Origin: Celoporthe dispersa
Taxonomy: Eukaryota; Ascomycota; Sordariomycetes; Diaporthales; Cryphonectriaceae
Direction of reading: 5' to 3'
DNA: 64,000 nt
Assembly (NCBI GenBank): GCA_016584495.1
Contig: WAID01000004.1
Coordinates: forward strand, 1,612,001-1,676,000
A program made the position numbers and the translations under genes. Each line of letters begins with the position of its first letter. The stretch's first letter is position 1. Below the pieces are notes generated by a model. It had not been told where the DNA came from and searched no databases. It was given only the letters and a program-made list of their open reading frames with translations. Below, piece after piece: positions 12,836 through 23,827 of this stretch.

Positions 12836-15800
12836 ATGTTGTCCAATCCTCTCCACCGGTTCTCACCGTATCACTCCCTCCCGTCGTCGGGTCTGCTGTC
12901 CAACAGCCATATGCCCCAGAATCATATGCAACATACCAGCCTCGAGGGTCTGCCGCAGGGGCCTCATTACACCCTGCAGCACCTGCAGCAGCATGTCGGA
13001 GCTCACAGCTCGCACCTCCAGCGCTCTGGCCCTCAGGGCAAACACAGACAGCACCCGTACAGACCAGGCGGTGGGAGATCAGCAAGCGTCAGTGGTCCGG
13101 TGCGGCGGAGGATATCGCGGGCCTGCGATCAGTGCAATCAACTCCGGACAAAGTGCGACGGACAGCATCCTTGTGCTCACTGCATAGGTAAGTTCTGCCT
13201 GCGCTCCCGTCCCTTGCAGCTTTGTAGGAGAGGCCTGGCCTGGAGGCTAAGCGGCAGCAGAATTTGGTCTCGGGTGCGAGTACCAGAGAGAGAGGAAGAA
13301 GAGAGGCAAAGCATCTCGGAAGGACCTCGCCCAGCAGGCTGCTGCCCGAGCTGCGGCTGCGCAGGGGGATCGCAAGTCCTCGAGTCCCGGGCCGGAGACC
13401 AGCAAGCCCAACGATCGTCCAGACGCAAAGACAGCCTCTTCCACCGCCGCAAGTGAGAGACGGGCAAGCGAGACAAGAGGCGAGGACGGCCTGCAGGACG
13501 GAGAGCGCTCATCGAGTATGGACAGTGCACCCGAACTAGCAACGCATGCATCGCAAATAGCTGGCCATCCTGGGATCCTGGAGGGCGACGAGCTCGACGA
13601 GCAGGCGGCGTTCGACCCCAATAACTATGCCGGTGTCCATCACACATACGATGGCCCAGCCATGGAGGCACACATGATGAACCCAGGAAGCCATCATGTC
13701 TATGGCCCGGACCAGAGTGCGATGCCAACTTATCCCGACCTGTCCTATGGAATACAACCACAGCCGGCATCAACCTTTACGCCAAACCCAAATACCTTTC
13801 GAATGACAACGAGTCCCATGAGCGCCTACCCGATGGCTGGCGATGGTGCCTCGCCTGGCTGGATGAATATGTCCTCCCCACCTCGACAATACTCTACGCA
13901 TATCCCAGCGCCCAATTTCCATAATTCACAGCTTCGGTATCCCGTCTTGGAACCTCTGGTTCCCCACTTGGGAAGTATCCTGCCTCTGCCGCTTGCCTGC
14001 GATCTGATCGACGTCTACTTCTCGAGCTCCTCCTCCGCGCAGATGCATCCCATGTCGCCATATGTCCTGGGCTGTGTCTTTCGCAAGCGATCCTTCTTAC
14101 ACCCGTCCAGGCCGCGGAGGTGCCAGCCTGCCCTGCTGGCCAGCATGCTCTGGGTAGCGGCTCAGACAAGCGACGCCTCCCTCCTGACCAGCATTCCTTC
14201 TGCCCGGGGCAAGATCTGCCAGAAGCTGTTGGAGCTGACCGTCAATCTCCTCAGGCCACTGATCCACATGCCTGCAGAAGATGCGTCAGCCATCTCCAGC
14301 CCAGCAGCCATCGACGGTGTTGCACTGGGCGGCCTAGGTGTCGCCCTGCCCGGCACGATCACTCTGGAGGCGCTGACCAGCGAGACGGGTCCGTTCGGTG
14401 CAGCGGGCACCGTGGACGACGTGGTCACCTACATACACCTGGCGACAGTGGTCTCGGCAAGTGAATACAAGGGAGCCAGTCTCCGCTGGTGGAACGCCGC
14501 CTGGTCTCTGGCGCGTGAGCTCAGGCTGGGCAGAGAGCTGCCACGGTCCATGAGCGCACCCGATCCGGAGAGCGAGGGTGCCGATGGCCAGCCCGATATC
14601 CCGGGCCTGGTGACCGAGGAAGAGCGCGAGGAGAGGCGGAGGGTCTGGTGGCTTGTCTACATTGTCGACCGCCACCTCGCGCTGTGCTACAACCGCCCCC
14701 TGTTCCTGCTCGACATCGAGTGCGATGGACTCCTACAGCCGCTTGACGACACGGCCTACCAGAACGCAGAGTTCGACCCGCAGGCGCAGATGACAGATCC
14801 CAACGTGATGGCCTCGGACCCTTCTGCCCAGGCGCAAAGGCGGGCAAGGGGTCCCACGTTTGAGTGTAGCGGCCACAGCATCTACGGCTACTTCTTACCG
14901 CTGATGGCGATCCTGGGCGAGATTGTCGACCTCAACCATGCGCGCAACCACCCGCGATTCGGGGTGGGGTTTAGATCCGCACGTGAGTTCGACGAGCAGG
15001 CGATGGAGATCCGACGACACCTCGAGGTCTATGAACAGAGCCTAAAGAGATTTGCCCAGCGCAACCTGAGCACAAACAACAATAATAACAACAAACAAAC
15101 ATTGGATGACCAGGAGGACAGCAGCCTCGCCAGCGAGGGCCACGGCCCGACTGACATGGACACGCCTTCAGTGCAGTCGGTCCACAGCGTCCTCACCAGT
15201 GTCAGCCGGCTGAGCGAGTCCGAGATTCAGACACGCATCGTCATGGCCTACGGCACGCATGTCATGCACGTGCTGCACATTCTCCTTACGGGCAAATGGG
15301 ATCCTATTAACCTCCTCGACGACATCGACCTGTGGATCAGCTCGCAGGGCTTTATCACCGCCACGGGCCACGCCGTCTCCGCTGCAGAGGCCATCGGCCA
15401 TATCCTCGAGTACGACCCGGGCTTGGAGTTCATGCCCTTCTTCTTCGGCATCTATCTCCTCCAGGGATCCTTCTTGTTGTTGTTGATTGCCGACAAGCTG
15501 CAGAGTGAGGCCTCACCGAGCGTTGTGAAGGCCTGCGAGACCATCATCAGGGCTCATGAGGCTTGTGTGGTTACGCTCAATACTGAGTATCAGGTCAGCT
15601 ATTAACCCCCCCCCCTTTTTTTTTTCCCCCTCTCTTCTGCTTTCTCCCTTTTGGTGCAGTTGTGATTTTATCGAGTACATATATGCTGACTTCTTTTGCT
15701 TTTGGCTCAACAGCGAAACTTCAGCAGGGTCATGCGGAGTGCCCTCGCCCAGGTCCGCGGCCGCGTACCAGAGGACCTCGGCGAGCAACACCAGCGCCGT

Positions 15801-15857
15801 CGGGAGCTTCTTGCACTATACCGGTGGACCGGCGACGGGACCGGCCTAGCTCTCTGA
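12836..15857 (+). CDS. xyr1: Xylanolytic/cellulolytic transcriptional activator XlnR/Xyr1
   Basis: Exons 12836..13187, 13261..15593 and 15714..15857 give 942 residues. The start ATG is the first in-frame one and opens MLSNPLHRFS, as in homologues. A Zn2Cys6 cluster begins at residue ~97 (RACDQCNQLRTKCDG), and a 73-bp intron splits it just after CAHCI, joining to EFGLGCEY. Basic linker RERKKRGKAS follows. The middle holds the fungal-specific TF domain (VLEPLVPHLGSILPLPLACD, YFSSSSSAQMHPMSPYVLG, EEREERRRVWWLVYIVDRHL). The 120-bp second intron has a GTCAGC donor and CTGAC branch; the last 47 codons end RWTGDGTGLAL, the conserved C-terminus. It activates xylanase, cellulase and D-xylose catabolism genes in the nucleus. 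The reading frame is intact. A long Asn/Gln insertion follows residue ~725. The upstream 9.9 kb is unusually empty. Confidence 0.97.
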
Positions 15858-16773
15858 GCATGTGTCTTTGTGTAGCCTTTCACACGCACAACATTGACTC
15901 ACAGCATCTGTCTGTTTTATTGGTGTGCTTCAAGCACGGCGCGCTCAGGGAAATGAAAAGCCAAGAGGAAGAGAGAGGTTTCAAGTATCTTTTTTAGTGC
16001 GTTCTTGACCGATCGACGAGGAGACACAAGAAGGAAAAGAAGAAGAGATTGAAAAAAAAAAGAAAAAAAAAGGCGCTGGTTCTTTTGGGGCTACACAGGG
16101 GATTGCCTGGGTAGTTGTCATTTGTTTACGCCAACTCATGCATTAAGTTCATGGGTTATATCAAGCGGTGGCTTGCCAAGAGGACAAGCACATGCTCTCC
16201 CCCTCCCCTCTGCTTTTCTTCTCCTTCTTCTTCTCGTTACTTTATTTTTATTTTATCGGTTGTTTTTCTTTTAGTTCTTATTTTCCTTTTATGGAGTGTA
16301 AGGGGCGAACCTGGCCAGCAGTCATTGGGCTGCGAGATAATACCACTGGCGCAATAGTTCTGATTTTTTTTTTTTTGGAGATTTCCTTCTTTTTTCTCTA
16401 CTTTCTTTTCTGATCTTGAACATATCAACTTAACACAAAAAATCGTAGTGATATTTGATTTTTCTACATATATGCTCGGTACTATTACGTGGGTGCCGTG
16501 GATCTGATGGGAGGCCCGACATCCAAAAGAGATCCACCTGAAAGCGCCATCCAGCTCAGACGATCGCTTGGCTATGTTGTAGTAATTACGCTGTGACGAA
16601 GACGCCCTCGTTCCCAGGGGACAAGTGACAATTCGGCCGGGATATATACTTCTTTTCACAGGAACCGCTGTCTTGTCAGACATATATGGATGGATACTGC
16701 CAACGACCACAATCCATGATAGCCTGGGGGAGGGGAGGGGGGAGCATGCATGAATCGATACCCATGAGGCCAC
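15858..16773. other. Intergenic, between convergent genes
   Basis: Contains the 3' regions of xyr1 and of the lectin-like gene. There are A-rich (16050-16072) and T-rich (16230-16280, 16363-16377) tracts. I see no gene. Confidence 0.7.
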
Positions 16774-17999
16774 TCAGAAGGTGGTTCTCATCCCTCCCTG
16801 AACAAAGACGCCGTGGTCCGTTCTCTCATGCCCACTCCCTGACCAGGCCCGGGGGCCCTGGGCTGTGGAATCACCTGCCAGCTCCACAGGCTCGCCCCGG
16901 GAGGCCATCAGCTCCGCCCTCCTACCGAAGCTACCCGGCATCTCCGAAGCGGTCCCGTATCGATATCCTGCCGCCCATCTAGTGTCGTCCTCCTTGTTGT
17001 TGCGGTCGCCCCCGCCGGCTGCGAGTTCCGGGAGACGTGCTCCCCGCCTGCGCCTCCTGCGGAAGAACCACCAGCCCAGGAAGCTCAGGACGACGAGAGC
17101 GAGCACCGCGGCGGCGAGGCCGATCCCTGCTGCTGCAGCGGAGGAGAGGCCGCTGGAGGGGTCGGTGGAGGGAGTTGCTGAGGACGGGGCTGTGGAGGGC
17201 TGCGCTGTGGAGGGGGTCGGCTCTCCGTCTGGGTGGCCGCTGAGGAGCCTTTTGTTGTGGTGGTGGTGGTGGTGATGGTGGATGAGGATGAGGATGAGGA
17301 TGAGGATGACGTGGCAGCGGTGGTCGTCGTGCTGGTTTGATATAGCTGTGACGGTAGAGTTAGATGAGCGGCTGTCTTTTCTTTCTTTTTTTTTTCGCCT
17401 TCTTTTCTTTCGTTTTCTTTCCTTCTCATTTTTCTTCTCTTCGCCCCTTGAAGGATAGAGAATGAGGACGGGAGGGGTTTCGAGACTCACATTGTACGTC
17501 GAATAATCACCATTATCAATAGCACTCAGCTCCCGAAAGGTAAACTGCTGCCCGACCTGCGGGGCCGTGATGTTGGAGTCCATATCCATGAGAGACGTAG
17601 ACTTCACGTTGAGCCGCCAGTTGGAGCCATTGGCCAGGTTGTAAAAGTAATACGTCCCGTCCCCCCACGGCTCGACCTGCCAGAACATGGACGCGTCTGC
17701 GACGGTATATTTCGCCATGATGGGGATGGTATCACCAGTCGCGGTGTCCGTGCTGCTGCCCGACGCCGCCGACAGGTATGTGTGGGGCCCGCTCTGCTGG
17801 CACCGCAGGAGGTAGGTCGTGGCGTTGTAGGCCCAGAACTGCCATGTCTGGCCGCGCGAGGTGGTGTTGGTGATCTGGAAGAAGGCGGCGCCCCTGGTGT
17901 CGTTGTCTTGGTACAGGGGGTCCCGAGCAGGGACTGACCTCCCTGCCTTGTCACGTTGATCTGGTACCAGGCGTTCTGATTGAGGTTGAGGGACCCCAT
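16774..17999 (-). CDS. Ricin-B-like single-span membrane protein (frame-broken)
   Basis: Two exons, 17491..17999 and 16774..17345, separated by a 145-bp intron (GTGAGT donor, CTAAC branch). The N-terminal ~165 residues look like a beta-trefoil/Ricin-B-type extracellular domain with spaced aromatic motifs (WQFWAYNATTYLLRC, MFWQVEPWGDGTYYFYN, NGSNWRLNVKS) and many N-glycosylation sites. A Ser/Thr-rich linker, one transmembrane helix (GIGLAAAVLALVVLSFLGWW) and a basic stop-transfer (FFRRRRRRGAR) lead to a ~90-residue cytoplasmic tail. No N-terminal signal peptide is visible. Two breaks: the C5 run at 17916-17920 (gene strand) is one base short of the continuing frame, and the Ser/Thr linker needs one more base before the helix. 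Repaired length is about 360 residues. This resembles uncharacterised fungal surface-sensor-like proteins; ligand unknown. Confidence 0.65.
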
Positions 18000-19319
18000 G
18001 ATCTTGTTGCCTCTCGTGCTTCTTCTTCTTCTTCTTCTTCTCTTTTCTTAAACCAGAAAACAGAGAGGCAGTAGAGTGAATTAGGGGGAGGAGGAACAGG
18101 CAGATGGTCTCTGGTGGCTCATGATCGTCGTTATGGAGGAGGGAACGTAGGCATCAACTTCTGTCTTAACGAATGGATGGTCCTGGATAGGGCCTGTGAA
18201 GGGTCAAAGCTAGGAAGGAGAAAGGAAGAGAGAGAAAAAAAGAGAAAGAAGGAGAGTGAGGGTGAGTACCACCGGGGAACGCGCCCCGTGTGAGACAACA
18301 GGCCCTCGGTGGCGTGGTATATCAAGTTCAGCTGGCCCCCAAAGTATGTTTCCTCCGGGGCAACGTTCCCTTTTTTTCTTCCTTTCTTCTTCTTGTATCT
18401 TTTCTTCTCCTCTCTCTCTCTCTCCTCCTTCTCTCCCTGTACTGTATGCAGGTCAGCATCATGGTGCTCCACCTTTGAGAATGGGCGTTTACCGCGCGTT
18501 TGTGAGACTCGTCTGGCTCCTCTCGTGTAGCTCCCTTCATACCCATCCCGAACGTGTATTCTCTCGCCCCCCCCCCCTTTTGACAGCCTGATTGTGGCTG
18601 GATCCCATCTGTCGCGGAAGTCATCTTGTCGGACTCATTTCTGTTCTTTTCTTTACTTTTAATTTTTCTGGTTCTTGCGACGGATTCTAGGCATCCTTAA
18701 GTCTGTCCCGGTACTTTCAAAAAAAAAAAAAAAAAAAAAAGAACCTTCGTGGTCATTGTTAGTTTTGATCACCGAAAACCCGCGAGGCTTCATGCCGTAG
18801 GAAAGAATTGAACTGCCCATGAACTTCCTTGCGGTCTCAATCTGGTGGCCATCCTCGGCTGTTCTCCCAGGCCGGCTGCGCGGACAGCAAAAAGTGCCCC
18901 AAGGTAGCGAGATTGGGAGAATGCAGGTCCGCTGCAGGTCTGACACCGCATGAACTGCGCAGGCGATAAGTCAAAAGAGGCACAGCAGCTGACGTCCCGC
19001 GGAGGAGATGGGGTCATTTGTCTGGAGGAGCGCCGGGTTGCGTTTCGGAACACGCATGGTATGATGGGTGGAGCTGATGCAGCCCAACTTCTTACACCGC
19101 GAGGCTCAATTCGGCAACTCGCACTCTCTCGCAGGGCTGAGAAGGTCGGGACTGCACTCTGCCCTTTATAAAGAAGGCTCAGATGAGCCCGTTCCATACA
19201 TGAGCTGTTGAATCTTGATAGAAATTGAGGTGGGCCTGCCGGATGGTTCGCGAGTAAAACTAGAAGATGCATGTATTTGAGGAAAGGAAAGCGGGTGAGA
19301 ACAACCAGCGCCCGCACAT
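18000..19319. other. Intergenic, possible 5' leader of the lectin-like gene
   Basis: Minus-strand DNA at 18270-18380 is GC-rich with an open stretch, followed by a GTACTC donor-like site near 18275 and an acceptor-like CAAG just before the ATG at 17999. This could be a 5' untranslated exon and leader intron. The rest is purine/pyrimidine tracts, a C10 run (18569-18578) and an A22 tract. No gene is recognised at 18400-19319. Confidence 0.45.
18719..18740 (+). repeat. Poly-A tract (A22)
   Basis: Twenty-two uninterrupted A. No element flanks it that would suggest a retroposed sequence. Confidence 0.9.
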
Positions 19320-20364
19320 CTACTCGCCGCTGCCGTCGTCAAAGGTGCTCAGCGGGATCGAGCACGAGACGGCAAAGTTGGGCATGTCCACGACCTCGGT
19401 CATCCGCAGGCTCGCGGCCACACTCGCCAGCATATAGCCCTCCTCCCGGGCCAGCCCTTTCTCCTTCTCCAGCCAGTCGATCAAGCCCCGCAGAGCCATC
19501 CTCGCGGCCTCCCTGGGGTCCGGGTGGATGCCCAGCGCGGCATAGGTGCCCCTGAGGTCATCCTCTGCGACCTCCCCCCGGCCGCGGCGCCGTGATATAG
19601 TGCGGACACTTTAGCTCCATCCACCCGGCCCCGCCGCCGCCCTCCTTCTTGACGACGCTCAGCCGCAGGCGCGCCCTCATCGGCGTCTCGATGGCCGTCC
19701 CGCACACCTCGCCGTCCCCCTGCGCGGCGTGCCCGTCGCCGCAGCTGAACAGGGCGCCGGGCACCTGCACGGGGAGGTAGACCGTGGCGCCCACGCCCAG
19801 GTACCGCGTGTCCACGTTGCCGCCCGACAGCGCGTACGGCGGGATGGTGGGGAGCTCGTCGGGCCCCGCGGGTGCGATGCCGATGACGCCTAGGAACGGC
19901 CTGACAGGTACGGAGATGCCGGGCTTGAACACGGCCCTGCGTGGGCCGCTGGTGGCCCCACCGGCGGCGGCAGCAGCAGCACCGGTGGTCGAAGGTCGGA
20001 GTGAGCCCTCGCGCAGGTCCCAGATCTTGACGTGCTGCTCGGGGAACTCATCGGCGAGGAGGCCAAAGCCGGAGAAGATGGCGGTCCAGCCGTAGTCGGC
20101 GGTGGCCAGGGCGTTGATCTCGACCTTGAGGATGTCGCCTGGCTCAGCGCCCTCGACGAAGACGGGACCGAACGCCGGGTCGGCCTGGGCGATGTCGAAG
20201 GTGGCGAGGGCGGTGTGCTCGTTGTCGGGGCGGACCTGGTTGTTGCCGCCGTCGTGGAGGTCGAAGGTGATTTCGGATCCCGAGGGGACGGTGAGGGCTG
20301 GCGGGATGGCGTTGCTCCACCTGAAGTGGCCCTTGGAGCGAGAGACGTGAAAGGAGTGGGCCAT
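19320..20364 (-). CDS. Acetamidase/formamidase family (FmdA/AmdA) amidohydrolase (frame-broken)
   Basis: Single exon of about 347 residues after repair. The start at 20364 opens MAHSFHVSRSKGHFRWSNAI, as in the family; 33 further in-frame codons upstream read like leader. Family features: PPALTVPSGSEITFDLHDGG, GPVFVEGAEPGDILKVEI, a conserved core PFLGVIGIAPAGPDELPTIP, and GALFSCGDGHAAQGDGEVCG, which carries metal/active-site residues. The enzyme hydrolyses short amides (formamide, acetamide) to ammonia and acid in the cytosol. The frame is lost at the C6 run 19574-19579 (plus strand). With one base fewer it continues EDDLRGTYAALGIHPD and EGYMLASVAASLRMTEVVD to the stop at 19320. Divergent from the histidinol-phosphatase gene, 819 bp away. 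The substrate is not resolvable. Confidence 0.85.
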
Positions 20365-21183
20365 CTTGTTGTTTCTGGCTTCTGGTCCCGGAGAACTGGT
20401 TCTGCAGAGCGGTGCGGCGGGGAAGAGGACGACACGCCACTTCAGCCAAGCGGTTGGGTTCAATCCATGACCGTCTTCTTTTGGTCTCGAGATCTGACAC
20501 GCTCACTTGCGTCGAGTCGCCAATGGACACATCTCTTAGCCTCACAGTGGCTTACACATGTACTCTCTTATCAGATTACACACAGCATTATCTCGGGACG
20601 GATGGGTGATGGAGGGAGGGTAGACGGACGAATCTGGAGGGGAAATCCGCGGACGCCGGTGGCTGACTTGGGGTTCACTGTACCTGCTGCGGGCCAAAAA
20701 GCTTCCAGGGCCTTTCAGAGCCTTTCAGAGCCTTTCCAGCGCTGCACGTGGGCATCCCAGGGCCTAATCTGCTAGGTGCTTACCGGGGGTGAGGGACTTA
20801 TCCAGGGCCACCAGATAGGGAGCCAGGTGCGCTATCAACTTGTTCCAGCTTCCATCCCTGGTCCTCTTTTCACACAGCAAAGCTCAAGAGAGGGAAGAAA
20901 AAAAGAAAAGGAAAAACAGGAAGAAAAAAACACGGACAGGATGTAGTCAATCCCTCAGCAGGCAGGTGTCTATCTTTCCGAGACTTTTTTTTTTTCATTT
21001 CTTTTTTTTGTCTCAGGTAACCTGACAAGCAAAGCTCTGCTCCGTTTCCTTCTTTCTTCCCCCCTCTCTTCTCACCATTTCTGAAGAGGGCTGATCGGTC
21101 CTGCTAACCTTGAGACCTTCTACGACCAACACCTGAGCATACACCGTCGCCTCCCTTGCTCACCACCAACCCGCCCATCAAGG
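20365..21183. promoter_or_regulatory. Divergent intergenic region, amidase / histidinol-phosphatase
   Basis: An 819-bp region containing the presumed promoters of both genes. It holds a 10-bp tandem repeat (20711-20738) and a pyrimidine-rich tract (20980-21085) ahead of the + gene. I saw no clear TGASTCA site for general amino-acid control. Confidence 0.5.
20711..20738 (+). repeat. 10-bp tandem repeat, CCTTTCAGAG
   Basis: Two full copies and a diverged third (CCTTTCCAG). Confidence 0.85.
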
Positions 21184-22149
21184 ATGGCCTTCACGATGCA
21201 CTCCCACTCGGGCCAGTTCTGTCCTGGCCACGCCAAAGACCAGCTCGAGGACGTCATCAAGCACGCCATCAGCATAGGCTACAAGACCATGGGCCTGACG
21301 GAGCACATGCCTCGCACCGGCCTGGAGGACCTCTACCCCGAGGAGATGGACGACCCGCAGGGCTCCCTCGCCGTGCTCATGCCCCGCCACGAGGACTACC
21401 TGCTCGAGGCCCAGAGGCTGCAGGCCAAGTACGCCGGCCAGCTCCACATCCTCATCGGGTTCGAGGGCGAGTTCATCCGCCCCGACGCGTACGCGCCCCT
21501 GGTCCGCCAGCTCGCTGCCCATCCCTGCGTCGACTACTTCATCGGCTCCCTGCACCACACCTGCGGCGTGCCCATCGACTTCGACAAGCACCTGTACGCC
21601 AGGGCGCGGGACGCGGCGGGGGCCAGCGAGGAGATGCTGCACGCGCGGTACTACGACGAGCAGCACGCCATGCTGACGGCGCTGCGGCCGCGGGTAGTGG
21701 GGCATTTCGACCTGATCCGGCTGCTGAGCGAGGACCCCGGCCGGGACGCCAGGACGGCCTGGGACGGGCGCGTCTGGGACAGGATCGTGCGGAACCTCGA
21801 GGCTGTCCGGGAGTGGGGCGGCTGGCTGGAGTGTAACAGCAGCGCGCTGCGCAAGGGGCTGGCCGAGCCGTACCCTGCGCGGCCCATCGCCGAGGAGTGG
21901 CTCAGGATGGGCGGCAGGTTCACGCTGTCTGACGACAGCCACGGCACCGCGCAGGTCGCGACGAACTACGGGAGGGCGCTGGACTACCTCGCGTCCCTGG
22001 GCGTGAAGGAGGTGTGGACGCTGCGGAGGGAGGAGCAGCAGCAGCAGCAGCAGCAGGATCCTGCTGCTGCTGCCCAGGGCGCCAGGAAGAAGGCCATGCT
22101 GAAGGAGGTCAGTGTCTCTCTGGACGAGGTTCGCAGGAGCCTAAAGTAA
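21184..22149 (+). CDS. his2: Histidinol-phosphatase, PHP family (HisK type)
   Basis: Single exon, 321 residues, intact. The PHP metal-binding motifs appear in order: HSH at residues 6-8 (MAFTMHSHSGQFCPGH), EHMPR near 40, GFEGEF near 97, GSLHH near 120, HFD near 177 and DDSH near 250. This order and length are those of yeast His2-type histidinol-phosphate phosphatases (EC 3.1.3.15), which carry out the penultimate step of histidine biosynthesis in the cytosol. The acidic tail carries a CAG-encoded Gln run and an Ala-rich patch, probably a polymorphic microsatellite. Other PHP phosphoesterases are the alternative, but the conserved GSLHH and EHMPRTGLEDLYPEE context favours HisK. Confidence 0.93.
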   Translation: MAFTMHSHSGQFCPGHAKDQLEDVIKHAISIGYKTMGLTEHMPRTGLEDLYPEEMDDPQGSLAVLMPRHEDYLLEAQRLQAKYAGQLHILIGFEGEFIRPDAYAPLVRQLAAHPCVDYFIGSLHHTCGVPIDFDKHLYARARDAAGASEEMLHARYYDEQHAMLTALRPRVVGHFDLIRLLSEDPGRDARTAWDGRVWDRIVRNLEAVREWGGWLECNSSALRKGLAEPYPARPIAEEWLRMGGRFTLSDDSHGTAQVATNYGRALDYLASLGVKEVWTLRREEQQQQQQQDPAAAAQGARKKAMLKEVSVSLDEVRRSLK

Positions 22150-23827
22150 GGAAGGAGATAGATATGTCCCGTAAGGACCTAGACGGATAGACAAAAGAGG
22201 AAGATGATGGCTACTACCCAGCCGAGCAGTGTCTTGGCCACTGGGTGACATTGGCAGCACAGAGACTTGTTGTTACTGTTGTACTCGTATTCATATTCGG
22301 TAAGCCACCTGCGGTCTTTCCCAGACACTAACCAGCCTGGCCAATAACCTGCATCTCTCATGCACATATTATAGGATGTACATCATATACCCATACCTAT
22401 GGAATCATTTTTTCCCCTTTTTTTCTCTCCAATAGAATCACAACGACAATGGAATTGATCGGCTCACAGTCAGTACGTCTCCATTGGAGGAGGAGGGAGG
22501 GGGAGGCCGGGGGTTCACGAAATCTGTACATGCATGATTCTTTTGTGTGCATGCACAGGCATACACTACTGCAGTGCAACTGCCAGGCCATGTCGGTGAT
22601 GGTCATCCTGTATACCTGATCCACGTTACGCGACCCGGAGGACTGGGAGCCGAACTATTATAGATAATTACACAGTAACAACACACGCTCAAAGTACCTG
22701 GCAGGTATCAGCCGTGCCGCAGCGCAAGGAAGGAAGACGGTGTGGGTTCACGACGGAGACCGGCGCCGGAGACCAGCTCCACACTAGACCAGAAAGGGAA
22801 ACAAGTGTCAACGGAAAGGCGTGTCTCTACACCAAGGGAAACGGCAAAGACGTTCGTCGCTTCCCAATCCAAATCTACTCACCCAACCACCATGCACGCC
22901 ATTGCCCCTCGTGCCCCTCCCCCTCCCCCCCTCGCACCCCTCTCGTTTCCCTCCTGCTGCCGCAACAGGGGCCACTCCAGCGCTGGCTGCTAAGATGACT
23001 CTTCCTGCCAGCCGGGGCCACCTCGAAAACGACACCGGCCGGTCTGGCCACCATTACTACAACACCAACACCAGGTGATTGATTGGCCCCTCTCATCCCT
23101 GGAGGTCTCTTGCCCAAATCCAGCTCGATATCGGCGTTGCGTAAGCAGAGCACGTCTCGTCTCGCCGCAGCTACACCAAGCCCTCCCTATTCACATTATT
23201 CCTCAGGGCCTGTCGACTCCCTGCTCTTCTCTCCCTCCCCTTCTCTCACACACTCACTCATACATAACCCAATTCCTTACCCCCTCCGGGTAAGAAAGAG
23301 AGTTGGAGAGAGAGAGACAGAGAGAGAGAGAGAGCAGCAGCACGGCACCATCAGGTCGAGGGAGGAGTCCCGGAGAGGACCAATTCTGTTCTTCTCGGCT
23401 TATCCGTCATCTCGTCGTCTTTTCGTCCAAGGTCGAACACAGACAGACGTGGACGGTGCGGAACCGAAGGACTTGTTTTCCTGTGGTCTGGTCTCTGTCG
23501 CTGGGGCACCCGCGTCTTCATATAAGGCGTATATGGCCTTGGCTGGAAGGCCCTTCCTCACCCGCACTACATACACCACACGCCTGATTTAGCTAAAGGG
23601 CGCGCCTGTGTCCAAAGGGCGTCCCGATTAGTGAGCCAGCCAGCTCCCACAGCGGGGCACTCTACCGTGCGCGCACCTGCCGGCAGCCTTCTGGAGGCAG
23701 GCCGTCTTCGACCACACGTTTCATACGGTCTGATACGGCGCCCTTCCTAGGGGGTACAGCACGCCCTGCGACCCTGACAAACCACACACACCCCCCCTCC
23801 CCCGGAGAGCGCACACATACCACAGCC
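22150..23827. other. Intergenic, leader region of the homeobox gene
   Basis: No gene seen. It contains a T-rich tract (22408-22425), a (GA)n tract (about 23288-23335) and C-rich stretches. The final ~700 bp probably hold the promoter and 5' leader of the factor at 23828. Confidence 0.6.

Noticed and set aside
18719..18740. Poly-A tract as the tail of a retroposed element
   Set aside because: No target-site duplication or reverse-transcriptase-like sequence next to it.
21178..21942. 254-codon open frame antisense to histidinol-phosphatase
   Set aside because: Shadow of the PHP gene.
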